A stretch of 64,000 bases of DNA from Flaviramulus sp. BrNp1-15 (GCF_022259695.1 NZ_CP092099.1:480471-544470), one strand, 5' to 3'. Positions 9,372-17,940 are shown, numbered from the stretch's first letter. Numbers and translations are program-made. The notes: a model not told the origin generated them from the letters alone.

Positions 9372-9881
9372 TTAATCAAACAAAGCTTTAAGCTCTGAAG
9401 CTTCATTCGGTTTTATTTTACCCGCTAATAGTAAACTTAATTGTTTTCGGCGTAAAGCAGCAGCAAAACGTTCTTTCTCTAAATCGGTTTCAGGCATAAC
9501 TTCAGGAACTGCAATTGGTCTACCGGTTGCATCAACAGCCACAAACGTATAAATAGCTTCATTTGCTTTAGTTTTTTTACCAGACTCTCGGTCTTCTATC
9601 CAAACATCAATAAACACCTCCATAGACGTCTTAAAAGCACGAGAAACCTTAGCTTCTACAGTAACAACACTACCAAGAGGAACTGCATGATTAAAGGCTA
9701 CATGATTTACAGAAGCCGTTACAACAATACGTCGGCTATGGCGCCTTGCTGAAATACTTGCTGCACGATCCATACGTGCTAGCAATTCGCCACCAAATAA
9801 ATTATTTAAAGGATTGGTTTCACCAGGTAAGACCATATCGGTCAATATCGTTCTTGATTCTTCGGGAGTTTTTGCTTGCAT
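9372..9881 (-). CDS. acyl-CoA thioesterase (hotdog fold, YciA/BACH type)
   Basis: Hydrolyses acyl-CoA to free fatty acid and CoA. The 169-residue protein shows the hotdog domain of the acyl-CoA hydrolase family: PLNNLFGGELLARMDRAASI near residues 24-44, with the conserved N and D around the active site, then VTASVNHVAFNHAVPLGSVV. The helix-plus-sheet layout and length match single-domain bacterial enzymes. It is transcribed towards the EnvC-like gene. A good -10-like element lies 22 bases before the start. Confidence 0.9.
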   Translation of the reverse strand: MQAKTPEESRTILTDMVLPGETNPLNNLFGGELLARMDRAASISARRHSRRIVVTASVNHVAFNHAVPLGSVVTVEAKVSRAFKTSMEVFIDVWIEDRESGKKTKANEAIYTFVAVDATGRPIAVPEVMPETDLEKERFAAALRRKQLSLLLAGKIKPNEASELKALFD

Positions 9882-9903
9882 TATGAGTTTTTATATAATG
9901 CCG

Positions 9904-9911
9904 CAAAGGTA
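9904..9911 (-). promoter_or_regulatory. -7 element TACCTTTG for the thioesterase gene
   Basis: Minus-strand TACCTTTG fits the Bacteroidota TAnnTTTG element and predicts a start of transcription about 15 bases before the ATG at 9881. No clear TTG is seen at the expected upstream spacing. Confidence 0.5.
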
Positions 9912-9937
9912 CATATTAAAGTAGTGAATTTTAAAAA

Positions 9938-10873
9938 CTAATCTAGTTTTTTAACTAGTAACCAAGCGTCTTTATTATGTGTTTTTCTTATTTCACGAAT
10001 AGCTTTTAAGGCTTCTGCTCCTGTTTCGTAACTACCATAAACCACTTGATGTAATCCGTATTTATTCACCCCAATTTTTCTAGGGCTAAACCCATCTGCT
10101 TTAAGTTGCTTAATTTTTTTATCGCAGTTTTCCTCAATTCTAAAAGCACCGGCAACTATATGGTAATTTCCTGTTTGCTTAGTAACATTTAAGGTAATTG
10201 CAGGAAGCGGATTTAAACTAAAAGTAGCTTGTTGTATTTTAGAATCTAATTGTTTAGTAGCTTCTTCTTGAGCTAATTGGTTGTGAGTTTCAATTTGGTT
10301 TACATAAAACTTTGAAGCTCCCAATCCACCTAATGTTAAAGCTATAAAAGCGATAGCAGCATATTTTAAATATGGTCTGGTTTTACGCTTTTCTGTAGTT
10401 ACAGCAATAGGAATTACTTTTTCAATAGTTTCTACTTCTTCTTTATAAACCTCACGAGTTACTAATGGTGACACAAATTGCGTTAATCCAAAAGAATCGG
10501 TTAAGTAGTTTAGGTGATAAGAAGGCTCAAACAAAATTTTACCTTCGCTATTAAATACTATTTCACCTATGTTTTTAAATGTAAGTGTTTCACCTTGTGT
10601 TAAATAAGATTTTAAAATTTTAACACGTTTTGCTATTTTTTTATTAGCAATTTCAAAAGGAATTTTCTCAATATCAGCAATATAATGTGCTAATAAGCCA
10701 TCATTTTTTTGTATTTGCTCATTAAAAGACACCACTTTTTTTGGTGCATAAAATGTGTTTGTATTATCATCAATGGTTGCAGACACTCGTTGTGTTAAAA
10801 AAGCCCCAAAATTTGGTATAGTAACACATTCGTATCTGTAAAGTAAATCGCTTATGTAGGTTTCTAATTGCAT
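9938..10873 (-). CDS. HU-CCDC81 and SPOR domain membrane protein
   Basis: A 311-residue protein with three parts: N-terminal HU/CCDC81-like domains (about 1-130, starting LETYISDLLYRYECVTIPNF), one transmembrane helix (about 171-190, YAAIAFIALTLGGLGASKF), and a C-terminal SPOR domain (about 232-311, YHIVAGAFRIEENCDKKIKQ). SPOR domains bind denuded peptidoglycan at division sites, so the protein probably links a cytoplasmic HU-like module to the septal wall. This domain order is typical of Bacteroidota. The ATG at 10873 lies only 5 bases after a TAACTTTG element, which suggests a leaderless or near-leaderless mRNA. Confidence 0.88.
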   Translation of the reverse strand: MQLETYISDLLYRYECVTIPNFGAFLTQRVSATIDDNTNTFYAPKKVVSFNEQIQKNDGLLAHYIADIEKIPFEIANKKIAKRVKILKSYLTQGETLTFKNIGEIVFNSEGKILFEPSYHLNYLTDSFGLTQFVSPLVTREVYKEEVETIEKVIPIAVTTEKRKTRPYLKYAAIAFIALTLGGLGASKFYVNQIETHNQLAQEEATKQLDSKIQQATFSLNPLPAITLNVTKQTGNYHIVAGAFRIEENCDKKIKQLKADGFSPRKIGVNKYGLHQVVYGSYETGAEALKAIREIRKTHNKDAWLLVKKLD

Positions 10874-10878
10874 AAAAA

Positions 10879-10886
10879 CAAAGTTA
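10879..10886 (-). promoter_or_regulatory. -7 element TAACTTTG for the HU/SPOR gene
   Basis: Minus-strand TAACTTTG matches TAnnTTTG. A TTG (complement of 10902-10904) lies 15 bases upstream, shorter than usual. The element ends 5 bases before the start codon. Confidence 0.5.
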
Positions 10887-10977
10887 AAATTTTTTACTTT
10901 CCAATAAAAATTTGCCTTGACTATTTATTAACATTCGAAAAATGTGTTTATTGCAGTTTCAAAATCAAACACTTAAC

Positions 10978-12084
10978 ATGACAGAAAACGATTTGCTTTA
11001 TACTCTTGCGCTACAACATGTGCCTAATATTGGAGACATTATAGCAAAACGTTTAATAAATCACTGTGGTTCTGCCGAGGCTGTTTTAAAAGAAAAAAAG
11101 CAGAATTTGCTTAAAATTGATGGTATTGGAAGTGTTATTTTAAAGGAGTTGTTTGGAAATAATCATTTAAATGAAGCCGAAAAAGAAATTGAATTTATAA
11201 AATCGAATAACATTAAGGTTACTTATTTTAAAGAAGAAGAAGAATATCCTGAAAAATTAAAACATTGTATAGATGGCCCTCTTTTACTCTTCCAATCTGG
11301 CAACATAAATTTAAAAGAACAGCATATAATTAGTATTGTTGGAGCCCGAAAAATAACAACTAACGGTATCGCTTTTTGCGAATCGTTAATTGAAGCTTTG
11401 GTGCCATTCAACCCAATAATAGTTTCTGGGTTTGCTTACGGAACAGATATTACAGCACACAAGGCAGCATTAAAACACAATTTACAAACTATAGGTTGTT
11501 TGGCTCATGGATTGAATACTATTTACCCCAAAGTTCACAAAAAGTACATGGCTGATGTAGAAAAAAACGGCGGGTTTTTTACAGATTTCTGGAGTACGGA
11601 CAATTTTGATAGAAATAATTTTTTAAAGCGTAACAGAATAATTGCAGGATTAAGTGAAGCGACCATTGTAATAGAATCTGCCGAAAAAGGTGGAAGTTTA
11701 GTTACTGCAGATATTGCTAATTCTTATAACAGAGATGTGTTTGCTGTTCCTGGACGAACTACAGACAGTCAAAGCGTGGGGTGTAATAATTTAATCAAAC
11801 ACCAGAAAGCACATATGCTTACAACACCTTTAGATGTGCCCTATATTTTAAATTGGCAGTTAGAAGATAATAAAAAACCCGTTGTACAAAAACAATTGTT
11901 TGTGGAGTTAGACGCCACAGAAAAAGAGATTTATAATTACTTAAAAGAAAACGAAAAACAACAATTAGATGTTATTGCTATTAATTGCAATCTACCTATT
12001 TTTAAAGTGTCTAGCACGTTACTTAATATGGAATTAAAAGGCGTTGTTAGACCGTTACCAGGTAAGTTGTTTGAGGTTATTTAA
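10978..12084 (+). CDS. dprA: DNA processing protein DprA
   Basis: Binds incoming single-stranded DNA and loads RecA during natural transformation. The 368-residue product has an N-terminal SAM-like helix region (IGDIIAKRLINHCGSAEAVL), a Rossmann core of the DprA/Smf type (IVGARKITTNGIAFCESLIE; VSGFAYGTDITAHKAAL; KGGSLVTADIANSYNRDVFA) and a C-terminal winged-helix-like DML1 domain (about 300-368). The ATG at 10978 is preferred to one at 10942 because it gives the family's usual N terminus (MTENDLLYTLALQ). It is divergent from the HU/SPOR gene. No other competence genes are in the window, though recA lies 5 kb away. Confidence 0.95.
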   Translation: MTENDLLYTLALQHVPNIGDIIAKRLINHCGSAEAVLKEKKQNLLKIDGIGSVILKELFGNNHLNEAEKEIEFIKSNNIKVTYFKEEEEYPEKLKHCIDGPLLLFQSGNINLKEQHIISIVGARKITTNGIAFCESLIEALVPFNPIIVSGFAYGTDITAHKAALKHNLQTIGCLAHGLNTIYPKVHKKYMADVEKNGGFFTDFWSTDNFDRNNFLKRNRIIAGLSEATIVIESAEKGGSLVTADIANSYNRDVFAVPGRTTDSQSVGCNNLIKHQKAHMLTTPLDVPYILNWQLEDNKKPVVQKQLFVELDATEKEIYNYLKENEKQQLDVIAINCNLPIFKVSSTLLNMELKGVVRPLPGKLFEVI

Positions 12085-12103
12085 ATTCCTTAGAAGGTAT
12101 TTG

Positions 12104-13072
12104 TTAATACCCAACCTTTTCTCTAACTCTATTTAAAACTTCATTAGCTACCAAAGAAGCCTTTTTAGCACCTACAGCTAGAGCAGCATCAACTTCATTA
12201 AGGTTATTCATATAGTAATTATAACGCTCACGTTGTGTGGCAAAGGTTTCAACTATCAATTCAAATAAAGCTTGTTTTGCATGTCCATAACCATACCCGC
12301 CATTTTCATAATTTGCTTTCATTTCAGCTATTTGAGTATCACTGGCTAGTAAACTATAAATTGCAAAACAGTTACAAGTGCTCCAATCTTTAGGTTCTTC
12401 AAGTGGTGTGCTATCCGTTTGAATACCCATAATTTGCTTGCGTAGTTTTTTGTCATCTAAAAATATGTTGATGATGTTATTTCTACTTTTACTCATTTTT
12501 TCACCATCGGTTCCAGGAATAAGCATGGTGTTTTTTTGCACTTCTGCCTTAGGTAAAACAAAAATTTCTCCAACTTTTGCGTGAAAACGAGAGGCTACAT
12601 CGCGTGTCATTTCTATATGCTGTTCTTGGTCTTTTCCAACAGGAATAATTTCTGCATCGTACAATAAAATATCGGCAGCCATTAGCATTGGGTAAGTAAA
12701 TAAACCAGAGTTTACATCTTCTAATCTATCTGCTTTATCTTTAAAACTGTGTGCTAAGGTTAAGCGTTGGTATGGAAAAAAACAGCTTAAATACCAAGAC
12801 AACTCGGTTACTTGTGGCACATCACTTTGTCTGTAAAACACTGTTTTTTCAATATCTAAGCCAAAAGCTAACCAAGTTGCAGCTGTAGAATAGGTATTAT
12901 TACGCAAAGTTTTTGCATCTTTAATTTGAGTTAATGTGTGCAGATTTGCAATAAATAAATAGGAATCATTTTCTGGATTTTCCGCCATTTTTATAGCTGG
13001 AATAATTGCGCCTAAAATATTTCCTAAATGTGGTGTTCCTGTACTTTGTATGCCTGTAAGTATTCTTGCCAT
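12104..13072 (-). CDS. trpS: tryptophan-tRNA ligase
   Basis: Class I aminoacyl-tRNA synthetase that charges tRNA-Trp. In 322 residues the two nucleotide-binding signatures are clear: the HIGH-like motif TPHLGN at residues 13-18 and KMSKS at 192-196. Other conserved stretches are TYPMLMAADILLYDA and VPVGKDQEQH-like sequence (IPVGKDQEQHIEMTRDVASR). Length matches bacterial TrpRS. It is divergent from plsC, has a good promoter at 13134-13164, and its leader carries a perfect GAAA-loop hairpin ending 6 bases before the start codon, which could affect translation. Confidence 0.97.
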   Translation of the reverse strand: MARILTGIQSTGTPHLGNILGAIIPAIKMAENPENDSYLFIANLHTLTQIKDAKTLRNNTYSTAATWLAFGLDIEKTVFYRQSDVPQVTELSWYLSCFFPYQRLTLAHSFKDKADRLEDVNSGLFTYPMLMAADILLYDAEIIPVGKDQEQHIEMTRDVASRFHAKVGEIFVLPKAEVQKNTMLIPGTDGEKMSKSRNNIINIFLDDKKLRKQIMGIQTDSTPLEEPKDWSTCNCFAIYSLLASDTQIAEMKANYENGGYGYGHAKQALFELIVETFATQRERYNYYMNNLNEVDAALAVGAKKASLVANEVLNRVREKVGY

Positions 13073-13078
13073 AATTTT

Positions 13079-13105
13079 ATTCCCACGAAAGTGGGAATCT
13101 CATTA
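13079..13105 (+). repeat. dispersed hairpin with ATCTCAT tail, in the trpS leader
   Basis: Perfect 8-base stem ATTCCCAC / GTGGGAAT around GAAA (plus-strand reading), followed by CTCATTAAA. It is the third member of the family seen at 5820 and 9284. It lies between the trpS promoter and the trpS start codon (13072), so it would be transcribed in the leader. Confidence 0.65.
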
Positions 13106-13133
13106 AAGTTAATCTTAAATTTTCTTCTTCGAG

Positions 13134-13164
13134 CAAAGGTAATTTTTTTAATAGAATTGCTCAA
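13134..13164 (-). promoter_or_regulatory. trpS promoter, TTG-N20-TACCTTTG
   Basis: On the minus strand TTG (complement of 13162-13164) is followed after 20 bases by TACCTTTG (complement of 13134-13141), matching the Bacteroidota consensus in both elements and spacing. It predicts a leader of about 55 bases containing the hairpin at 13079-13098. Confidence 0.7.
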
Positions 13165-13174
13165 TACAATTGTG

Positions 13175-13182
13175 TATTTTTG
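13175..13182 (+). promoter_or_regulatory. -7 element TATTTTTG for plsC
   Basis: TATTTTTG fits TAnnTTTG and ends 6 bases before the ATG at 13189, so transcription would begin at or next to the start codon. A TTG at 13157-13159 is 15 bases upstream. Confidence 0.5.
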
Positions 13183-13188
13183 GCTGCG

Positions 13189-13926
13189 ATGAAGATTTTT
13201 AAATATATTTTCTGGGTATTGTACCGCATTTGGTTCTATGTTCTTGTGGCTTTACCAATTATAGTTTTATTTCCAGTGCTTTTATTATCTATTTCAAAGG
13301 AATCGTGGTATCCATATTTTTTTAGGCTTGCACGCTTTTGGGCAAAATTTATTTTAATAGGAATGGGTTTTGCTTATCGTATTGAACGCCAACAAGCTCC
13401 AGAAAAAGGTAAAAGTTATATGTTTATAGCCAACCATACTTCTATGGCAGATATTATGCTGATGTTGGTATCGGTTAAAAACCCTTTTGTTTTTGTTGGT
13501 AAGAAGGAATTGGCTAAAATTCCACTTTTTGGGTTTTTCTACAAGCGTACTTGTATTTTGGTAGATAGAAGTTCTCCAAAAAGCAGGCAAGCGGTTTTTT
13601 TAAGAGCGCAACGTAGATTAAAATCTGGATTGAGTATTTGTATCTTCCCAGAAGGTGGTGTTCCTGAAGAACAAATAGTGTTAGACGAGTTTAAAGATGG
13701 TGCATTTAGGTTAGCTATTAATCATCAAATTCCCATCGTTCCCATAACATTTGCCGATAATAAAAAGCGTTTTTCATATACTTTTTTTAGTGGAGGCCCT
13801 GGAAGAATGCGCGTAAAAATCCATGAATTTTTATCAACTAAAGGCTTAAAGATTGAAGACACTAAAGCTTTAAAAGAAAAGTCGAGAGAAATTATCTTAA
13901 ACCAATTGCAGGCCTTTAACTCTTAG
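13189..13926 (+). CDS. 1-acyl-sn-glycerol-3-phosphate acyltransferase (PlsC family)
   Basis: Transfers an acyl chain to lysophosphatidate (or a related lysolipid) at the inner membrane. The 245-residue protein has an N-terminal hydrophobic anchor (about 6-32), then the acyltransferase motifs: NHTSMAD (motif I, H-x4-D, about residue 82), the motif II region VDRSSPKSRQA, FPEGG (motif III, a slight variant of FPEGT) and VPITFAD (motif IV). The ATG at 13189 is preferred over TTG at 13180. It stands alone between the divergent trpS and terminators; a second PlsC-type gene lies at the window's right edge. Confidence 0.92.
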   Translation: MKIFKYIFWVLYRIWFYVLVALPIIVLFPVLLLSISKESWYPYFFRLARFWAKFILIGMGFAYRIERQQAPEKGKSYMFIANHTSMADIMLMLVSVKNPFVFVGKKELAKIPLFGFFYKRTCILVDRSSPKSRQAVFLRAQRRLKSGLSICIFPEGGVPEEQIVLDEFKDGAFRLAINHQIPIVPITFADNKKRFSYTFFSGGPGRMRVKIHEFLSTKGLKIEDTKALKEKSREIILNQLQAFNS

Positions 13927-13938
13927 AAATTTTATAAG

Positions 13939-13959
13939 ATCCCGCTTTAAAGACGGGAT
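13939..13959 (+). terminator. hairpin after plsC
   Basis: Six-base stem ATCCCG / CGGGAT around CTTTAAAGA, 12 bases after the plsC stop. It lacks a T run, so its action as a terminator is uncertain; the stronger one follows at 14010. Confidence 0.4.
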
Positions 13960-14009
13960 TAGTTCAACTTACAATTTTGAAAGTCTATCAAAATAGAGTT
14001 TCACTAATA

Positions 14010-14042
14010 AAAAACTGCCCGAGGGGTCGAGCAGTTTTTTTC
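14010..14042. terminator. bidirectional terminator between plsC and the barrel gene
   Basis: Stem AAAAACTGC / GCAGTTTTT (14010-14018 with 14031-14039), extended inward with one mismatch (CCGA / TCGA), followed by T residues on the plus strand and preceded by A residues that give a U run on the minus strand. It can serve both convergent genes. Confidence 0.85.
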
Positions 14043-14095
14043 GATATGCATTTTTGAGCTTAATTAAAAACACATATCCAGATCTAACCAAAAAC

Positions 14096-15673
14096 CTAGA
14101 ACTTTATAGCAAATCCGGTATAAACACCAATAATAAATGGTGTAAAATTACCTGAAGTATTTTTAAAAGTATTGAGTTGATATTTAAACATAGGCTCTAA
14201 ATTCAAATCTATTTTTTTAGACATTTTATAGTTAAAACCTAATCCAAAATTAGCACTGTAACTTACTTTATTTATATTGCTAGCTTCACCTAAAAAGGTT
14301 CTGTTACCATTCTCTGTTTCAGAATATATTTCATTATCATTTAAAAAGAACGAACTAAAACCACCAATAACATTAACCCCTAATTTTTTATCAGAAAGCT
14401 TATATTGAATTTCTAAAGGAACCTCAATGTATCCTAAAGATTGATTAATAGATGTATTTGTTGTTTTTAAAGATTCGGGTAATCTGGCAGCACTTAAACT
14501 TTCAAAACTGGTAACTGGAGCAACATCTGATGATAGAGCGTTACTACCACCATTATTACTTGGGCTAACATTTTGTAATGCTCTACTGCTAGAACTAAGG
14601 CCTACGGATTGAAACACAACTACATCGTTTGTGTTGTACCCCAAATTAACTTTGTTTATACCAGAACGAACAGTTAACTTGTTGTTTATAGCATAACTGG
14701 CAGAAAGTCCATAACTCATATTAAGCTCTCCAGATTTAGCGTTGTTATTAAACTGTGGATCGATTGAAGAGCCATTACCCAAGGTGTTAAAATAAACAGG
14801 CGCAGCATTTGGGGCAATACTCCACCTGTTGTTGGCTTCCTCTTCTTCAATAATTTCTTTGTTTTTTTCTAAAACCTCTTCTATAGTAAGATCTTCTTTA
14901 TTTGTGTTGTTTTCGGCTAAAGCGTCTTTTTCTTCATCTTTTGTTTTAGCTATAGCTGTATTGTTTTTTGATGAATCTTGAATAAGTTCTTTTACTTTTT
15001 CTTTGTTAATTAGTACGTCTTCATTTTTTTCTTCGTTAGATGATATAGCAACCGCATTTTTTTGTGCTTTATTTTGATTATTATAATCAACACTTTTTTC
15101 TTCTTTTGAAAGATTTGCAATAGCGTTATTATTTACAGAAGGCACTAATTTATTATTAGGGTCTAAAGGCTTGTTTTTATCCTGATTTAATTTACTTTCA
15201 TTTTTGTTTTTTGAAGCAGAACGTTCAACAAGAGAAGATTCATTTGAAGGCGCTATTTTATTTAAAGGAACTTCATTAAAATTAGAATCATCAGATGGAT
15301 TTTTTGTTTTCTCTTTAGATGAATCTGTGTTGTCGGTAACCACATTTTCTTTTTCAGATACAGTTTCTAAACCTTCAATTGTGTTTTTATTCTTCGTGTT
15401 TACTTCATTAGTAGAAGATTCTTCGGTTTCAACAACCTGATTTGTTTGAATGTCTTCAGGTGAATTAAAATAAACACCACCAATAGTTAAAAGTAACAGC
15501 AATAGAGCAGCTATACCTGCGTATTGCCACCAAATAGGAATAACAACACGTCGTTTTTTCTTTTTCTTGTTAAGCTTTGCTTCTATATTTTCCCAAACAG
15601 CATCGGTAGGAGTGGCTTCAAAGTCTTTTAAGCCTTCCTGAAATAATCTGTCTATATGTTTCTTATCACTCAT
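14096..15673 (-). CDS. membrane-anchored beta-barrel protein paired with an ECF sigma factor
   Basis: A 525-residue protein with unusual topology. Residues 1-45 look cytoplasmic and resemble anti-sigma N termini (HIDRLFQEGLKDFEATPTDA, then VWENIEAKL and a Lys/Arg cluster). One transmembrane helix follows (about 50-67, AGIAALLLLLLTIGGVYF). About 200 residues of low-complexity Asn/Lys/Glu/Ser linker come next, then a C-terminal domain (about 290-525) of alternating strands resembling an outer-membrane beta-barrel of the PorT-like group, ending FIIGVYTGFAIKF. Its start overlaps the sigma factor stop by 1 base, so it is translationally coupled and probably regulates it. It could reach both membranes; the function is not known. 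Confidence 0.8.
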   Translation of the reverse strand: MSDKKHIDRLFQEGLKDFEATPTDAVWENIEAKLNKKKKKRRVVIPIWWQYAGIAALLLLLLTIGGVYFNSPEDIQTNQVVETEESSTNEVNTKNKNTIEGLETVSEKENVVTDNTDSSKEKTKNPSDDSNFNEVPLNKIAPSNESSLVERSASKNKNESKLNQDKNKPLDPNNKLVPSVNNNAIANLSKEEKSVDYNNQNKAQKNAVAISSNEEKNEDVLINKEKVKELIQDSSKNNTAIAKTKDEEKDALAENNTNKEDLTIEEVLEKNKEIIEEEEANNRWSIAPNAAPVYFNTLGNGSSIDPQFNNNAKSGELNMSYGLSASYAINNKLTVRSGINKVNLGYNTNDVVVFQSVGLSSSSRALQNVSPSNNGGSNALSSDVAPVTSFESLSAARLPESLKTTNTSINQSLGYIEVPLEIQYKLSDKKLGVNVIGGFSSFFLNDNEIYSETENGNRTFLGEASNINKVSYSANFGLGFNYKMSKKIDLNLEPMFKYQLNTFKNTSGNFTPFIIGVYTGFAIKF

Positions 15674-16215
15674 TATAATGATTGTGAATGTTGTATTGTT
15701 TTGTAATCTTCAATTGTCTGTTTCAAAATTTGTCTAGCACGTGCTAAATTAGATTTTGAAGTCCCTACATTTATATTAAGCATACTTGCGATTTCTTTAT
15801 GTGAATAGCCATCTAAAACATAGAGGTTAAAAACCAACCTGTATCTATCTGGTAATTCTTGAATGATTTTTAAAAGATAATCGATGGAAACTGCGTTATC
15901 ATCAACTTCTAATTCAACATCTTCAATTATGCTTTCATTTATTATGTCAAAAACTTTTTCGTTTCGGTAACGCTGTAACGCTGTGTTTATGGTAATGCGT
16001 TTTAACCATCCCTCAAAAGAGCCTTTATTTTTATACTGTTCAATTTTTTTAAAAATTGTTAAAAATGCGTCTTGCAAATTATCTTCTGCTTCGGCATAGT
16101 TGCGCGAATACTTCAAGCAAATAGCAAATAGTTTACTCGAAAAGAGTTTGTATAATTCGCCTTGTGCTTTAGTATCATCAATTTTACAATTTTCTATGAG
16201 TTGATTTAAACTCAA
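15673..16215 (-). CDS. ECF RNA polymerase sigma factor
   Basis: A 180-residue sigma-70 family regulator with region 2 (about 23-90: FAICLKYSRNYAEAEDNLQD, then FEGWLKRITINTAL) and region 4 helix-turn-helix (about 120-170: LPDRYRLVFNLYVLDGYSHK, then EIASMLNINVGTSKSNLARA). There is no region 1.1 or 3, as expected of extracytoplasmic-function sigma factors. The start is TTG at 16215; no in-frame ATG lies nearby and the frame begins with the usual SLNQLIENCKIDD, so a weak start may keep expression low. It is directly coupled to the downstream membrane/barrel protein, its likely partner. Confidence 0.93.
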   Translation of the reverse strand: MSLNQLIENCKIDDTKAQGELYKLFSSKLFAICLKYSRNYAEAEDNLQDAFLTIFKKIEQYKNKGSFEGWLKRITINTALQRYRNEKVFDIINESIIEDVELEVDDNAVSIDYLLKIIQELPDRYRLVFNLYVLDGYSHKEIASMLNINVGTSKSNLARARQILKQTIEDYKTIQHSQSL

Positions 16216-16247
16216 ATTAAAAACATGTATTAATTAATACTTAAACT

Positions 16248-16658
16248 TTAATCTATAACGGGTACTTCAATAGTTAAATATTGCGATTCCCCATCGGTGT
16301 CTTCACCCTGCCAAAATTTAAAAATATACGATCCATTACTGGTTACTATAAAATTAAATGTGGCTTCTACTAAGTCATCTTCAAGAGTTTCACAGTTTGT
16401 ATTATCAAAAACATAGGTTACAGGTGCTACTGTGCGCTCGTTGTTCTCTTTATAGTAATAAAACTCTTTAAAAGCATGGCATGTTGTAGGTCTGAAATAA
16501 TGAATTGTTATTGGGTACGTTTCTCCTAATTCAAACTCATCGGGTATGTCTACACTTTCAACAGGTAAAACTTCGAAGCTGTAATTTGTTGAATCATCAT
16601 CAATACTACACGAAGTAGCCATAATAAGTATCAAACACATTACAATTAATCTTTTCAT
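16248..16658 (-). CDS. small lipoprotein of unknown function
   Basis: A 136-residue lipoprotein with signal sequence MKRLIVMCLILIMATSC; the lipobox ATSC puts the acylated cysteine at residue 17, followed by SIDDD, an acidic stretch that in Bacteroidota can direct surface exposure. The mature part looks like a single beta-sandwich (FELGETYPITIHYFRPTTCH; a later strand pair GSYIFKFWQGED). Two internal cysteines (about 60 and 90) could form a disulfide. No family recognised. It is upstream of the sigma factor gene on the same strand with a 32-base gap, so cotranscription is possible. Confidence 0.8.
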   Translation of the reverse strand: MKRLIVMCLILIMATSCSIDDDSTNYSFEVLPVESVDIPDEFELGETYPITIHYFRPTTCHAFKEFYYYKENNERTVAPVTYVFDNTNCETLEDDLVEATFNFIVTSNGSYIFKFWQGEDTDGESQYLTIEVPVID

Positions 16659-16736
16659 AGCAAATAAATTTAGGGTTTATATACATGTTTGCACCTAATA
16701 GATGCATAACTAAAGAAAAGGTTGCGTATAAAATTA

Positions 16737-16761
16737 AAAAATCCCGAATTAACGGGATTTT
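16737..16761 (-). terminator. recA terminator
   Basis: On the minus strand AAAATCCCG (16753-16761), loop TTAATT, CGGGATTTT and a short T run. It begins 4 bases after the recA stop codon. Confidence 0.9.
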
Positions 16762-16764
16762 CAA

Positions 16765-17766
16765 TTATTTTTCTGACACTGCTTTTCTAACCTTGGCTTC
16801 AAGCTCGTCCATGAGTTCTGGATTGTCTTTTATTAATGCTTTAACGGCATCTCGACCTTGCCCTAGTTTGGTTTCGTCGTAGCTAAACCATGAGCCACTC
16901 TTTTTAACAATTTCATGCTCTACAGCTAAATCTAAGATTTCACCAACTTTACTAACGCCTTCACCGTACATAATATCAAATTCGGCAGTCTTAAATGGAG
17001 GAGCTACTTTATTTTTAACCACTTTAACACGGGTTTTGTTTCCAGCCACAGTACCATCAGTTTCTTTAATTTGAGTAGAACGTCTAATATCTAATCTAAC
17101 AGATGCGTAAAACTTTAAAGCATTTCCACCGGTTGTAGTTTCTGGGTTACCAAACATAACACCAATTTTTTCACGCAATTGGTTAATAAATATAACGGTA
17201 CAATTGGTTTTACTAATAGATGCCGTAAGTTTTCTTAAAGCTTGAGACATTAAACGGGCATGTAAACCCATTTTAGAATCACCCATTTCGCCTTCAATTT
17301 CACTTTTTGGAGTTAAAGCGGCTACAGAATCTATAACCACAATATCAATTGCGCCAGAGCGAATTAAATTATCAGCGATTTCTAAAGCTTGTTCACCATT
17401 ATCAGGTTGCGAGATGATTAAATTATCAATATCTATACCTAATTTTTCAGCATAAAATCTATCAAAAGCATGTTCTGCATCAATAAATGCTGCAATACCG
17501 CCAGCTTTTTGAGCTTCAGCAATAGCATGCAGAGTTAATGTGGTTTTACCAGAAGATTCCGGACCATAAATTTCTATAACTCTACCGCGCGGATATCCAC
17601 CAACACCTAAAGCAATATCTAACCCTAAAGAACCAGAAGGTATAGCCTCTACATCTACAATAGCAGAGTCACTCATTTTCATTACTGTTCCTTTTCCGTA
17701 GGCTTTATCTAGTTTGTCTAATGTAAGTTTTAATGCTTTTAATTTTGCTTCTTTTTCGTTGCTCAT
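16765..17766 (-). CDS. recA: recombinase RecA
   Basis: Strand exchange ATPase for homologous recombination and the DNA damage response. The 333-residue product has Walker A GPESSGKT at residues 68-75, IDAEHAFD (about 96-103), the Walker B stretch [20 protein letters not shown], loop L2 ([20 protein letters not shown]) and the C-terminal acidic tail. The start at 17766 gives the usual N terminus [19 protein letters not shown]. The gene is alone between two terminator-like hairpins. Upstream on the minus strand a TTG-N20-TATTTTAG stretch is a plausible promoter. No E. coli or B. subtilis type SOS box is seen. Confidence 0.98.
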   Translation of the reverse strand: MSNEKEAKLKALKLTLDKLDKAYGKGTVMKMSDSAIVDVEAIPSGSLGLDIALGVGGYPRGRVIEIYGPESSGKTTLTLHAIAEAQKAGGIAAFIDAEHAFDRFYAEKLGIDIDNLIISQPDNGEQALEIADNLIRSGAIDIVVIDSVAALTPKSEIEGEMGDSKMGLHARLMSQALRKLTASISKTNCTVIFINQLREKIGVMFGNPETTTGGNALKFYASVRLDIRRSTQIKETDGTVAGNKTRVKVVKNKVAPPFKTAEFDIMYGEGVSKVGEILDLAVEHEIVKKSGSWFSYDETKLGQGRDAVKALIKDNPELMDELEAKVRKAVSEK

Positions 17767-17940
17767 TTCTATTTGCTTTTCTAAAAAATTGTATGCTAAA
17801 ATACTACATCTTTTGTCACAATACAATTTTATAACGCAACCTTTTCACACATTTTGCATCTTACAAATAAAGTGGAAAAACTTTGCTATGAAATTTTCCA
17901 AAAAAAGGTTTGAAAATAAGACTAACTCAAACTAATTTAT

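Noticed and set aside
17767-17900. SOS (LexA) box in front of recA
   Set aside because: No CTG-N10-CAG or B. subtilis type box found upstream of recA.
17714-17935. 73-codon plus-strand frame across the recA start
   Set aside because: It overlaps the recA coding start and promoter, has no recognisable domain, and the part outside recA is low-complexity.
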